This document shows, one piece after another, positions 34,674 to 43,772 of a stretch of DNA of 64,000 nt. The translations under genes were made by a program, and so were the position numbers. This stretch comes from Corynebacterium sp. Lineage in GTDB: Bacteria > Actinomycetota > Actinomycetes > Mycobacteriales > Mycobacteriaceae. The DNA lies in contig NZ_JALAGU010000002.1 of assembly GCF_022712275.1 (NCBI RefSeq), forward strand, positions 1-64,000, read 5' to 3'. Position 1 is the stretch's first letter, and each line of letters opens with the position of its first letter. Under the pieces are notes generated by a model. The model was not told the DNA's origin, ran no database searches, and worked only from the letters and a program-made list of their open reading frames with translations.

Positions 34674-35354
34674 ATGTCCACCACACGCACCCGACACACC
34701 CTGTCTTCGCTGTCTTCGCTGTCTTCGCTGTCTTCGCTGTCTGCAGTCCTCGCGGCCGGCGTCCTCGTCCTCGGCGCCTGCAGTTCCGACGACTCCGACG
34801 ACACCGCGGCATCCGACTCTCCGTCCGGGACCGTGACAGTCACCGCCGGCCCTCCGGACAGCACGGTCGCTCCTGACCCCGGCGGTGACGGGGACGGTGG
34901 CGCCGGTGACGGGGACGGAACCGGTGAGGGGGACGGTGGAGAGAGCGACGACTGCTCCGGGCTCACCGGCGCCGACGCTGTCGCCCGCTGGGCAGGGGAC
35001 GTCCCCCCGAACTCCGGTGGCTACCCGTGGGCCCCGGAATCGGCCGAGACCGACGGCTACGACCCCTGCGCCGACCTCTCATGGATCATCCTGCCCATCG
35101 AGGGCGGCACCGCCTCCTCCCCGTACCAGATCATGCTCTTCCACAACGGCTCCTATCTCGGCACCGCCACCTCCGACGCCTACTGCTTCTACCCCGACAT
35201 CTCCCGCGTCGACGACGCGACAGTCTCCGTCACCTGGCACTGGCCGAAGGACGGCGAATCCAATGCCGGACGCTCCGGCGAGTCGACCGCCCAGTTCACC
35301 TGGGACGAGTCCACGCAGTCGGTCCAGATGACCGGTGAAGTGCCGCCGGTGTGA
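34674..35354 (+). CDS. LppP/LprE-family lipoprotein
   Basis: 226-residue lipoprotein. A signal peptide with basic residues (TRTRH), a Leu/Ser repeat and the lipobox LGAC; the lipidated Cys is about residue 36. A low-complexity spacer rich in Gly, Asp and Ser follows to about 90. The C-terminal domain has the LppP/LprE pattern: CADLSWIILPIEGGTASSPY, then MLFHNGSYLGTATS and VSVTWHW. Function unknown; exposed at the outer face of the cell membrane. The hydrophobic part is lengthened by a 9-bp tandem repeat. Confidence 0.78.
   Translation: MSTTRTRHTLSSLSSLSSLSSLSAVLAAGVLVLGACSSDDSDDTAASDSPSGTVTVTAGPPDSTVAPDPGGDGDGGAGDGDGTGEGDGGESDDCSGLTGADAVARWAGDVPPNSGGYPWAPESAETDGYDPCADLSWIILPIEGGTASSPYQIMLFHNGSYLGTATSDAYCFYPDISRVDDATVSVTWHWPKDGESNAGRSGESTAQFTWDESTQSVQMTGEVPPV
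34701..34742 (+). repeat. 9-bp tandem repeat in a lipoprotein signal peptide
   Basis: Four exact copies of CTGTCTTCG (34701-34736) and a partial fifth, coding for Leu-Ser-Ser units in the signal peptide ahead of the lipobox. Copy-number change keeps the frame but alters h-region length. Confidence 0.9.
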
Positions 35355-35378
35355 CCCACCCCGCCGACTGAGCAGTGA

Positions 35379-36248
35379 TCAGGAATTCTGCGCGGTGACG
35401 AGCAGTACCCGGGCAGGCACCGTGAGCAGTCCGGCGGAGTCCAGCATCGGCGTCAGCTCCGCACGCGCGTCAGCGAGTGTGTCCTCCCACTGCCCCACCG
35501 GCTCCAGGACCCGCCGGACCTGCAGCCCCACGTTCCCGACACAGGCGACGGCGAGACGCTCCGTGACACCGTCTGCTCCGGCGTGACCGTACGTGACCGG
35601 CTCCACCAGTTCCACGACCTCGATGCCGGACCAGCCGGCCGCAGTGAGAATCCCGGTGATCCGGTCAGGATCGGCGAACCCCCGGGCACCAGGTCGGTTC
35701 GGCACCGGCCCCTCTGGTCGCCTTCCGCCGACCTGCTCCGCGCGTTCCGCGGCCCGGCGCATCCCCAGGTGGAACATGTCCTCCTCCTCCCCCGGCCAGC
35801 AGACGAAGGACAGCGTCCCTCCTGAGGTGGTGTGATGCCGTAGCGTCGTGAATGCCATGACCGGGTCAGCGAAGAACATCACCCCGAACCGCGAGATCAC
35901 CCGGTCGGCAGGTGATCCGGGCAGCGGTCCGACCTGCGCATCGACCTCGACGACGGTCGCCCCGGGCACCCGGTCGCGGGCGGCGGCGACCATCACCGGG
36001 TCGAGATCCACGCCGGCCAGATTCCCCACCAGGACGCCTGCGGCATGTGCCTGCTCCAGCATGGTCCCTGCACCGCACCCGATGTCGAGCACCCGGTGCT
36101 CCTGGTGGAGGTCGGATGCAGCGAGCAATGCCCTGGTGAACGGGGCGAAGACACGGTCGTAGATCTGCTCGTTGCGGACCCAGTCCGTGGATTTCGACGC
36201 CCAGTCGGTCCGGGCGTCTGGTGGTGTCGGTGTGCCAGGAATGGACAT
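35379..36248 (-). CDS. SAM-dependent methyltransferase
   Basis: 289-residue class I methyltransferase. Motif I is VLDIGCGAGTML, followed by the acidic GVDLDPVMV and a motif near SRFGVMFFADPVMAF. The ATG at 36248 has GGAG 8 nt upstream. It is the last gene of a minus-strand group VOC / SDR / DJ-1 / XRE / methyltransferase. Substrate unknown; resemblance is to small-molecule (UbiE/Coq5-like) methyltransferases. Confidence 0.82.
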   Translation of the reverse strand: MSIPGTPTPPDARTDWASKSTDWVRNEQIYDRVFAPFTRALLAASDLHQEHRVLDIGCGAGTMLEQAHAAGVLVGNLAGVDLDPVMVAAARDRVPGATVVEVDAQVGPLPGSPADRVISRFGVMFFADPVMAFTTLRHHTTSGGTLSFVCWPGEEEDMFHLGMRRAAERAEQVGGRRPEGPVPNRPGARGFADPDRITGILTAAGWSGIEVVELVEPVTYGHAGADGVTERLAVACVGNVGLQVRRVLEPVGQWEDTLADARAELTPMLDSAGLLTVPARVLLVTAQNS

Positions 36249-36302
36249 TTCGGTGCTCCGGTGCGGTGTCGGTGGAGTGCCCGAGGATACCCCCACCCGA
36301 GG

Positions 36303-37136
36303 TCACCCGTAGACGACAAGCGACAGGTCAGGGTCGTCCGGCACCGTCACGGTGAAGAACCTGCAGGCACGGACAGTGGGTGCCGCGGGGTCGTCAGTGC
36401 TACCGAGACCCACCCGCCAGGTACCGATCCGGTTCTCATAGGGCACGTAGCGGCTCCACAGCGACCGGAACGACGGCTCCTCCAGCAGCATCTCGACCGT
36501 CGCCCGCAGTGCCCCGGACGCCGCCCCGGTCGCCAGTTTCATGTGCACCAGCCCGATGACCTCCGCCGCCTTCTCCCGCCAGTCTACGTACACGCGGCGG
36601 CTGACCGCACGATTCTCCGGGGAGAAGAGGTACTCCACCAGAGACACCTGCGACGGCGGATCATCCACACCGGGGAAGAGGATACTCCGGCTCTCCTCGT
36701 CCGGGAGAGTGAGATTCAGGTCCCGGTCGAGAATGTGCCGCATGGTCGCCTCCGGGAAATGGCCGGCGATGGCTTCGAGGACACCCCGCGCACGCCGGTT
36801 GTCCTCGGAAGACACGGCCGCCGCCGGCAGCGTACTCTCCCCGAACAACAACCGGAGATACCGCCTGTCCAGGTCACCGAGCTGCAGGGCACCCATGATT
36901 CCGGTGAGCACCGAGGGCGACGGATTGAGCATCCGGCCCTGTTCCAGCTTCACGTAGTAGTCGAGGCTGATCCCGGCGGCCCAGGCGACCTCCTCCCGAC
37001 GCATACCGGACACCCGGCGGTCCCCGACCGGATCGAACACCGGGGAGGCCGGATCAGGGGCTACCCCGCCCCGGCGGTCCCGGAGAAATCCGGAGACCGC
37101 GTCCTTCCGGTAGTTCCGGAGGTCAGGGACGCTCAT
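36303..37136 (-). CDS. XRE-family regulator with MmyB-like sensor domain
   Basis: 277-residue regulator. The N-terminal helix-turn-helix (RRVSGMRREEVAWAAGISLDYYVKLEQGR) belongs to the XRE type, and the remainder matches the MmyB-like ligand-binding domain (YLRLLFGEST, DVDWREKAAEVIGLVH-type segments). Such proteins often repress neighbouring oxidoreductases and respond to small lipophilic ligands. Its start overlaps the DJ-1 stop by 1 nt (TGATG), so it is co-translated with the genes it may control. Confidence 0.85.
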   Translation of the reverse strand: MSVPDLRNYRKDAVSGFLRDRRGGVAPDPASPVFDPVGDRRVSGMRREEVAWAAGISLDYYVKLEQGRMLNPSPSVLTGIMGALQLGDLDRRYLRLLFGESTLPAAAVSSEDNRRARGVLEAIAGHFPEATMRHILDRDLNLTLPDEESRSILFPGVDDPPSQVSLVEYLFSPENRAVSRRVYVDWREKAAEVIGLVHMKLATGAASGALRATVEMLLEEPSFRSLWSRYVPYENRIGTWRVGLGSTDDPAAPTVRACRFFTVTVPDDPDLSLVVYG

Positions 37137-37681
37137 CAGTCGGCGACTCCGAGGGCAGCGAGCAGCTCACGGTTGAATGCGGGCAGATCGTCCGGGGTGC
37201 GTGAGGTGATCAGCGGGAAGCCGTTGGTGGCGTCCACGACGACCTCACTGTCCTCCCAGTCACCACCGGCGTTGACGATGTCGGTGGCGACACTGGGGAA
37301 CGAGGTCAGGGTCTTGCCCACCAACAGGTCGGCGTCCACCAGCAGCCACGGACCGTGGCAGATCGCGGCGACCGGACCGCCGACGGCGGCGATGTCCCTC
37401 ACCAGACCACGCGCATCGGAGTCGGTACGTAGGCTGTCGGCGTTGAGGGTGCCGCCCGGGACGACCAGGGCGTCGTACTCCGACGCCACGACGTCCGCCA
37501 GGGCGATGTCGCTGTCGACATCAGGTCCGGGCTCCTTGTCGCCGCCGAGCGTCCTGATGCGTCCGCCGTCGGTCGATGCCACGGTGACTTCCACACCGGC
37601 GTCGCGCAGTGCCTCGACGGGACGGAGGATCTCGTCGGTCTCCGTGCCGTAGTTCGTCGAGATGACCAGTGCTTTCTTCAT
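37136..37681 (-). CDS. DJ-1/PfpI family protein
   Basis: 181-residue cytoplasmic protein of the class I glutamine amidotransferase-like superfamily. The nucleophile elbow AICHGPW holds C108 and H109, and the acidic residue in NYGTETDE may be the regulatory Glu. Homologues act as glyoxalase III, deglycases or chaperones and respond to reactive carbonyls. It is 9 nt after the SDR gene and overlaps the XRE gene, so a joint role in carbonyl detoxification is plausible. Confidence 0.87.
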   Translation of the reverse strand: MKKALVISTNYGTETDEILRPVEALRDAGVEVTVASTDGGRIRTLGGDKEPGPDVDSDIALADVVASEYDALVVPGGTLNADSLRTDSDARGLVRDIAAVGGPVAAICHGPWLLVDADLLVGKTLTSFPSVATDIVNAGGDWEDSEVVVDATNGFPLITSRTPDDLPAFNRELLAALGVAD

Positions 37682-37690
37682 GGGGTGCTC

Positions 37691-38572
37691 CTATTCTGCT
37701 GCCGGGGTGTCTGCCACCGGCGTGTACGGGTCGATGTCGTATGCGGTCTGTACCAGCTCGGGGCGGGTGCCGTCGGTGAGCGTCCGGGACCATTCTGCGT
37801 CCAACTGTGCCCTGATGTCCTCGACGGAGTTCACCGGAAGGACGTGACGGTACATGGTGTCATTCCCCGTGAGGACGTCGATGCTGGTCGTGATGACCTC
37901 TTCGGGGTCGAACTGCTCATGCGGGAAGGCGAGCTCGTTGTAGTTGTAGAGGCGGGTGGTGGGATCGTCGTTCCACGACTTCCATTCCTCGAACATCGTG
38001 TCGTTGAAGCCGGTGAGGAAGGGTCCTGGGTTGATCGTCGCCACGGTCACGCCGTACTCCGCGAGTTCCTGGTCCAGGGCGTCAGCGAAGGCCTTGACAG
38101 CATGTTTCGACGCTGCGTAGGCACCGGTGAACGGGTCGACAGTCAGGCCTGCGACCGACGACATGAACACTATTCGTCCGGACTTCTTCGCCACCATCTG
38201 CTTCGCGATGTCCTGGGTCAGGAGGACCGGCCCGAAGACATTGACCTCGAACTGACGGCGGATGACCTCGGCCGGCAGGTCGACGGTCGCGCCACCCTCG
38301 GAAATGCCGGCATTGTTCAGCAGTACGTCGACACCCCAATCCAGTGCCTTGGCGCGGTCCCCCTCATCGGTGACGTCGAGTTTCTCGACCCGCAGTTCCA
38401 CACCGCGGTCCCGGGCCTCAGCCCGGAGGGTGTTGACCTGAGCGATGATCTCGACACCGGCGACGACGTCGTGTCCCTGTTCGGCGAGGCGTAGCGAAAT
38501 CTCCCTGCCGAAGCCACTGCCTGCCCCGGTGATCAGGTAGGTGCTCCGCGTCTGTGAGTCTGATGTCTGCAT
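37691..38572 (-). CDS. SDR family NAD(P)-dependent oxidoreductase
   Basis: 293-residue classical SDR. The cofactor motif TGAGSGFG is at about residues 14-21, NNAG marks the structural strand and YAASKHAVK the Tyr-Lys catalytic pair. The ATG at 38572 is chosen because homology starts just after it; the upstream frame is Arg/Pro-rich noise. Substrate unknown. It begins the tight part of the SDR / DJ-1 / XRE group. Confidence 0.88.
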   Translation of the reverse strand: MQTSDSQTRSTYLITGAGSGFGREISLRLAEQGHDVVAGVEIIAQVNTLRAEARDRGVELRVEKLDVTDEGDRAKALDWGVDVLLNNAGISEGGATVDLPAEVIRRQFEVNVFGPVLLTQDIAKQMVAKKSGRIVFMSSVAGLTVDPFTGAYAASKHAVKAFADALDQELAEYGVTVATINPGPFLTGFNDTMFEEWKSWNDDPTTRLYNYNELAFPHEQFDPEEVITTSIDVLTGNDTMYRHVLPVNSVEDIRAQLDAEWSRTLTDGTRPELVQTAYDIDPYTPVADTPAAE

Positions 38573-38642
38573 GGGCACCACTCTGCGTCGGCCACGTCCC
38601 GGACGGCCTGGCCCTGTCGGTACCACCCGGTCGGAACCGACC

Positions 38643-39575
38643 TCAGAAGTCTTCGATGACCAGTTTCTTCATCGCCATCATGTGCTCGTAGGCGTCTGGC
38701 CGTTCCATGAGTTCGGCCAAGTTCTCCGGCACCACCTGCCAGCTCACGCCGTAGCGGTCCTTGAGCCAACCGCACTGCTCCGCTTCCGGGACCGCCGAGA
38801 GTGCCGACCAGATCCGGTCGATCTCATCCTGGTCGGCGCACCGGACCTCCAGCGAGACTCCCTCAGTGAAGCCGAATCCGTGGTCGTAGCCCATGTCATT
38901 GCCGACGAACCACTGGTCACCGACCCGGAACTCGCCGAAGGCCAGTGCGTCCGCCGAGGCGGGACCGGTGGGCTCACCGTAGGGGAAGCGGTGCCCCGAC
39001 CCACTGCCACCGGGGACGTCGGCGAACAGGGAGGTGTAGAAGTCCGCCGCCTCCACGGCCTTGTCCTGGGCGTCCCCGCCGAACATCAGGGAGGGCACGA
39101 GGAACGGACGGGGGTTGCCCGAGGGGTCGGTGAGCATGAGCTGCCAGTTGACCCCGTAGCGGTCGGCGACCCACCCGTAGTGTGGTGAGAACGGGTACTT
39201 CCCCAGTTCCATGAGAACGCTGCCTCCCTCGCACAGGGCTTCCCATGTCCGGTCGAGAGCGGTGCGTGCAGCAGTCGTGGCGGTCTCGTCGGAACCGCCG
39301 AACAGCAGCGGATCGAAGTTCAGAATGAAGGACAGTGCCGGGGTGGGCCGGAACTCGTCGCCGCCGTTGACCAGGGTGAGTCGCGTCCCTGCCACGGTGA
39401 CGGCGACAGTCAGCGGTGCGCCGGCGAACTCCGCCTGGAAATCGGCCAACCCGGTCTCCGGGTATCGTGCCTCGACCTCGGCGTCGGTGAACGGCAGGGC
39501 CTCCGCGTAGAAACGGCCGGCCACCTCTGCCTCACGGTTGATCCAGATATTCGGGATGATGCGCTGCAGGGACAT
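38643..39575 (-). CDS. Tandem VOC (PhnB/glyoxalase-like) protein
   Basis: 310-residue protein with two similar PhnB-type domains (about 1-145 and 150-305), each with the WINREAEVAGRFYAEALPF or equivalent start and a DRYGVNWQL / DRYGVSWQV ending. These 3-demethylubiquinone-methyltransferase-like domains form the vicinal oxygen chelate fold, usually metal-binding. Function unknown; dioxygenase, glyoxalase or antibiotic-binding roles occur in the fold. A 70-nt gap separates it from the SDR gene. Confidence 0.82.
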   Translation of the reverse strand: MSLQRIIPNIWINREAEVAGRFYAEALPFTDAEVEARYPETGLADFQAEFAGAPLTVAVTVAGTRLTLVNGGDEFRPTPALSFILNFDPLLFGGSDETATTAARTALDRTWEALCEGGSVLMELGKYPFSPHYGWVADRYGVNWQLMLTDPSGNPRPFLVPSLMFGGDAQDKAVEAADFYTSLFADVPGGSGSGHRFPYGEPTGPASADALAFGEFRVGDQWFVGNDMGYDHGFGFTEGVSLEVRCADQDEIDRIWSALSAVPEAEQCGWLKDRYGVSWQVVPENLAELMERPDAYEHMMAMKKLVIEDF

Positions 39576-39731
39576 GACAGCTCCGTTCGTCGGGAGAACT
39601 TTCCTGTCAATTCTACCGATGCGGCAGATCCGCAGCGGGGGCTTCGTGTCTGCGGCACGAGGAGCCCGAGAATCCCCGGGCCCCGGGAACCCTCATAACC
39701 CGAGACTCCTGCCGTCCCCCGGACACGACGA

Positions 39732-39757
39732 AGGCCCCCGGATTTCTCCGGGGGCCT
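39732..39757 (-). terminator. Terminator after tRNA-fMet
   Basis: A perfect 11-bp stem AGGCCCCCGGA (39732-39742) with TCCGGGGGCCT (39747-39757) and a TTTC loop, 10 nt beyond the tRNA 3' end on the minus strand. The following run is only TTCGTC, so the hairpin strength carries termination. Confidence 0.8.
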
Positions 39758-39766
39758 CGTCCTTTG

Positions 39767-39840
39767 TAGCGGGGGCAGGATTCGAACCTACGACCTCTGG
39801 GTTATGAGCCCAGCGAGCTACCGAGCTGCTCCACCCCGCG
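39767..39840 (-). tRNA. Initiator tRNA-Met (CAT)
   Basis: 74-nt tRNA without encoded CCA. The anticodon loop reads CTCATAA, closed by the three consecutive G-C pairs (GGG/CCC) that mark initiator tRNA. Position 1 is C and position 72 is U (as T), so the first pair is unpaired, a further hallmark that prevents EF-Tu use and allows formylation. The T loop is TTCGAAT. It is the only tRNA in the window. Confidence 0.95.
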
Positions 39841-39895
39841 ACGGGTAACTGATGAATAGCCGGTCTGTGCGACCCGCTCTCTCAGCGACTCCCAT

Positions 39896-39925
39896 AGTGT
39901 AGCGCGCACACCGGACAATGTGAAA
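39896..39925 (-). promoter_or_regulatory. Promoter of tRNA-fMet
   Basis: On the minus strand TTTCAC (39920-39925) and TACACT (39896-39901) are 18 nt apart, giving a start near 39889 and about 50 nt of 5' leader. The -35 hexamer adjoins an 8-bp inverted repeat ATCCCCTG/CAGGGGAT (39925-39932 with 39956-39963) that may end transcription of the UPF0182 gene. Confidence 0.55.
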
Positions 39926-39997
39926 TCCCCTGGTCACTCTGGAAATCAGGGCGATCAGGGGATCACAGGACGGTCAGCGACGCAGCACCGTCAGCGA

Positions 39998-42900
39998 CTA
40001 CTTGTCCGCGGCGGCGATAGCGGCGTCCAGTTCATCGAGGGCCTTACCGAACTCCTCGAAGGTGCCGTTCTCACGGGCGTCCTGCACTGCCTCCATGGCG
40101 TCGTTGATCCGCGTCATCTGCTCGGCGGTCGGGGCGGCACCGGTACCGGTCCCGCTGGTCGCACCGGAGCCGGAGCTCTGGTCATCCGAGGAATCGTCCT
40201 TGTCGGCGTCCGAATCCGAATCGCTGTCCGTGTCGGTGGAACCGGTGTTGCCCGAGCTCCCGTCATCGCCGGCGACGTCGGTCACCGCACCCGGGTCGAT
40301 GCCGACCTGCTCGAGTGCCCCGGAGATAGTCGGTGCGTATCCGACCTGACCGTTGTAGCTGACGAGCACACGCAGCAGCTTCGGGAAGGCGGACTCCTGG
40401 TCGGCACGCTGCGAGTACACCGGCTCGACGTAGAGGATCTGACCGTCACCGACCGGCAGGGTCAGCAGGTTGCCGTTGGTCAGGGTGTTGGAACCCTGCA
40501 GCAGGGTGCGCTCACGGGCGATTTCGTCGGAGGACATCATCGTGTCCTGCGCCTGCTTCGGACCCTGGGTCTGGGTGTTCGTCGGCAGCTGGCGGACGTA
40601 GATCCGGCCGGACGTCTCCGGATCGGAGCTGACCGTCATGTGCGCCGACAGGAACTCACGCCGCAGACCACGGAACGGGGTGATCAGCTGGAAGCTCGGC
40701 TTGTTCGTCACCGGGTCGGTCGCGACCACGTGGTACGGCGGCTGAGCCAGATCCTGGGTACCTTCCGGACCGGTGGGGTCGGAGGGCACGGACCAGAAGG
40801 CGTCGTTGGTGAAGAACACGCCCGGGTCATCGACGTGGTACTTGGCGATGAGTTCGCGCTGGACCTTGAACAGGTCCTCCGGGTACCGCAGGTGGTCCAT
40901 CAGCTCATCGCTGATCTCGCTCTTGTCCTTGACGATGCCCGGGAAGACACCCTCCCAGGCCTTGAGCACCGGGTCCTCCTCGTCGAACTCGTAGAGGTCG
41001 ACGGAGCCGTCGTAGGAATCCACCACGGCCTTGACGGAGTTGCGGATGTAACTCACCGAGTTGGTCACCGCATTCTGCTGGGCGGCGGGGTCGTTGACCA
41101 CGGCGTCCTCGATCGCGGAATCCAGCTGGGTGCGCTCGGCGTAGGGCAGGTTCTCCAGGGTGGTGTAACCGTCGACGACCCACTTGATGCGGCCGTCAAT
41201 GACCACCGGGTAGGTCTTGGAGTCGGTGGTCAGCCACGGGGCGACCTTGTGGACACGCTCACGCGGGTCACGGTCGTAGAGGATCTTCGAGTCGTCACCG
41301 ATGACGTCGGACAGAAGGATGTTCATCTCCTGGTACTTCGCGGCGTACATCGCACGGTTGAAGAAGTTGGAGACGTTCACGCCACCGGTGCCGGTATAGG
41401 TGTAGCTGGTGTTGTCGGTGTCGTACTCACGGTCACTGCCGGAGCCGTCGTCACCGACGATGGCGTAGTCCTCGCCCTGGTTGACCGAGCCGGAGATCGT
41501 CGGACCGAAGTAGATACGCGGCTGATCGAGATCCAGCTCAAGCTCGCCACCCTGGTCGCCCTCGGCGTGCTGCAGGTCGGCGACGGTGTAGACCGGGTAA
41601 CCACCACGGGCGGACGCGGCGTCCTGCGCAACCTCGTCGACCTTGTTGGCCGGCGCGGCGATGAAGCCGTTGCCGTGGGTGTAGACGGTGTGCTTGTTGA
41701 TCCAGTCGGTCTGGTTGCCGGACAGCGAGTTCGGGTCGATCTCGCGGGCTGCGACAACGAAGTCACGCATGTCGCCGTCAACCTCGTAACGGTCCACAGA
41801 CAGTTCATCGGAGAAGCCGTAGAAGTTACGCAGCTGCTGCTGCTGGGTGAAGGTCGGCGACAGCACCTCGGGATCGAGAAGACGGATGTTCGACAGGGTC
41901 GCGTCATCGTCGGCGATCGAGCGGCGCTCACTGGCGTCACCGGAGGTCTCGCCGCCCCAGTCGCGGTCGTAGATGACCTGGCCGTCGGGGTTTTCGTAGT
42001 CTTCCCGGGAGGAGTCGGTCATCGTCTCGATGCCGTATGCCTGACGGGTGGACTCGATGTTGCGGGCGATGTACTCCCGCTCCTTCTCCGCGCGGTTCGG
42101 GTTGACGGAGAACTGCTCCATGATCGCCGGCCAGCCGACGCCGATCGCCAACGAGGAGACGACCATGAGTACCACGGCGAGGGCCGGAAGACGCAGGTCG
42201 CGCAGCACCAGGGTACCGAAGAACATGATCGCCACGAAGATGGCGACGATGAGCAGCAGGATCTTCGCCGGCAGCACGGCGTTGATGTCCGTGTAGGAAC
42301 CACCGGTGAAAGTGGAGTGCGACTTATTGAGCAGGCCGTAGCGGTCGAACCAGTAGTCCGCGGCCTTGATCAGCATGAAGATTCCGGCGATGACCGCGAG
42401 TTGACGCAGTGCCGGGGACTTGATGCCGGCCTTCTCACCGGTGCGGGGGTTACCCGTGGTGATGTTGCCGAGCAGGTAGTGGGCCACCAGGTTGATGAGG
42501 AAGGCCACGATGACCAGGACGGACAGCGTGGAGAGGATGAACTGCAGCAACGGCAGGGTGAAGGCGTAGAACCCGAGATCCTTGTGGAACTGCGGGTCAG
42601 TGACCCCGAAATCACCGCCGGACATGAACAGGCGCACGGTGCGCCAGTTGCCCTGGGCCACCATGCCGGCGATGATGCCGGCGATGACCGGGATGATGAT
42701 CAGGAAAGGACGCAGCGAGCGACGGATCGCCGGCTGGTGCTCGGCCAGCGGGGAGGACGCCTCGAGCCCGGCCAGGGATTCCGGGGACTTGTCGGCGGAG
42801 CGGTAGGCGGCGTAGGCCGCACCCCACACGATGGCCGCGGCGACGAGGGCGAAGATGACGAACAGGATGATGCGGGTGATGATCACCCCCCAGTACACCT

Positions 42901-43066
42901 TCGGCATGTCCACCGACTGGAACCACTTGAGTTCCGTGTAGTTGGACACGAGGACCGGGAGCAGGAAGACCAGGACGACGAGAACGACGGCGATGGTGCC
43001 GAAGATCTTCGCCTTCCGCCCTGGTTTGGGCAGGTCGGGCAGGGACGGGACGGACGGTAATGACAA
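39998..43066 (-). CDS. UPF0182 family membrane protein
   Basis: 1022-residue membrane protein of unknown function, conserved in actinobacteria (Rv3193c in M. tuberculosis). Seven or so hydrophobic helices occupy residues 15-330, followed by a large extracytoplasmic domain with conserved segments (NPYRTGEK-type loop, VYTHGNGFIAAPANKVDEVA, YFGP, MYAAKYQEMNILLSD). The C terminus is a Ser/Asp/Gly-rich linker and a short helical end. TTG at 43066 is chosen, with AGGAGA about 10 nt upstream; no better start is seen. Confidence 0.85.
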   Translation of the reverse strand: MSLPSVPSLPDLPKPGRKAKIFGTIAVVLVVLVFLLPVLVSNYTELKWFQSVDMPKVYWGVIITRIILFVIFALVAAAIVWGAAYAAYRSADKSPESLAGLEASSPLAEHQPAIRRSLRPFLIIIPVIAGIIAGMVAQGNWRTVRLFMSGGDFGVTDPQFHKDLGFYAFTLPLLQFILSTLSVLVIVAFLINLVAHYLLGNITTGNPRTGEKAGIKSPALRQLAVIAGIFMLIKAADYWFDRYGLLNKSHSTFTGGSYTDINAVLPAKILLLIVAIFVAIMFFGTLVLRDLRLPALAVVLMVVSSLAIGVGWPAIMEQFSVNPNRAEKEREYIARNIESTRQAYGIETMTDSSREDYENPDGQVIYDRDWGGETSGDASERRSIADDDATLSNIRLLDPEVLSPTFTQQQQLRNFYGFSDELSVDRYEVDGDMRDFVVAAREIDPNSLSGNQTDWINKHTVYTHGNGFIAAPANKVDEVAQDAASARGGYPVYTVADLQHAEGDQGGELELDLDQPRIYFGPTISGSVNQGEDYAIVGDDGSGSDREYDTDNTSYTYTGTGGVNVSNFFNRAMYAAKYQEMNILLSDVIGDDSKILYDRDPRERVHKVAPWLTTDSKTYPVVIDGRIKWVVDGYTTLENLPYAERTQLDSAIEDAVVNDPAAQQNAVTNSVSYIRNSVKAVVDSYDGSVDLYEFDEEDPVLKAWEGVFPGIVKDKSEISDELMDHLRYPEDLFKVQRELIAKYHVDDPGVFFTNDAFWSVPSDPTGPEGTQDLAQPPYHVVATDPVTNKPSFQLITPFRGLRREFLSAHMTVSSDPETSGRIYVRQLPTNTQTQGPKQAQDTMMSSDEIARERTLLQGSNTLTNGNLLTLPVGDGQILYVEPVYSQRADQESAFPKLLRVLVSYNGQVGYAPTISGALEQVGIDPGAVTDVAGDDGSSGNTGSTDTDSDSDSDADKDDSSDDQSSGSGATSGTGTGAAPTAEQMTRINDAMEAVQDARENGTFEEFGKALDELDAAIAAADK

Positions 43067-43187
43067 GGGGCGCTCTTCTCCTGGCGGTCGGGCTGTGGCC
43101 CGGGACGGTCGGGTGACGACAGTGCCCGGGGCGTAGTGCCTAGAATACCTACCGACTGTACTGCGGCCGACGAGAGAGGGACATAAG

Positions 43188-43757
43188 ATGAACGACGCTC
43201 ACCACGAGCTCGACTACCGGAGCGACCTGCGGCCACTCACTGCGGCCCTCCGCGAGGCCGTGGACTTCGTCCAGGCCGAGGGCTGGGACCGCCCGCCGAC
43301 ACTGTTCGCGCTGGTCCCCGCCCATCTCGTGCAGGACACCCTCGCCGCCGGCGGTCAGGAGACCGACCTCGACGCGGCGCGTCATCCCCTGACCCTCGTG
43401 GTTCAGGACGAGCTGCCGGAACATATCCTCCCCGGTTCCGAGGAGCTCGGCGACTACATCGGCTCGGCCCGGTGGCCCCCGCTGGTCGTCGGAGCGGTGC
43501 TAGCCCAGGAGATCATGTTCTCCAACGCCGCCCCCGGTGCCGACCCCACTCCCCGCCCGGCGCGCTTCTTCTCGGGCATCGTCGACGGTGGCCCGGACCG
43601 TACCCTGGTCCAGCTGCGTCCGACCGAGGAGGAACTGGACGCAGACCCCTTCGGCCAGGACCGTGTCGAACTGCTCGGCGGCGACAACCTCGCGCCCGGC
43701 GTCATCGCCGCACTACGGGCGTCCTTCGAGCAGGACGACTTCGACGGGGACCGGTAG
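43188..43757 (+). CDS. PPA1309-family protein
   Basis: 189-residue soluble protein of a conserved but uncharacterised actinobacterial family. Motifs: GWDRPPTLFALVPA, EELGDYIGSARWPPLVVGAV and the C-terminal APGVIAALRASFEQD. No signal peptide or membrane segment. AGAGGG precedes the ATG at about 8 nt, and TAGAAT at 43142-43147 is the probable -10. It lies divergent from the UPF0182 gene and convergent with the PDZ protease gene (15-nt gap). Confidence 0.8.
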   Translation: MNDAHHELDYRSDLRPLTAALREAVDFVQAEGWDRPPTLFALVPAHLVQDTLAAGGQETDLDAARHPLTLVVQDELPEHILPGSEELGDYIGSARWPPLVVGAVLAQEIMFSNAAPGADPTPRPARFFSGIVDGGPDRTLVQLRPTEEELDADPFGQDRVELLGGDNLAPGVIAALRASFEQDDFDGDR

Positions 43758-43772
43758 ATTTCCCGCAGGACG

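Noticed and set aside
39920..43060. Very long plus-strand open frame (1046 codons) opposite the UPF0182 gene
   Set aside because: It is the antisense of a conserved gene, with Gly/Val/Arg-rich composition, no ribosome site and no recognisable domain. High GC keeps such shadow frames open.
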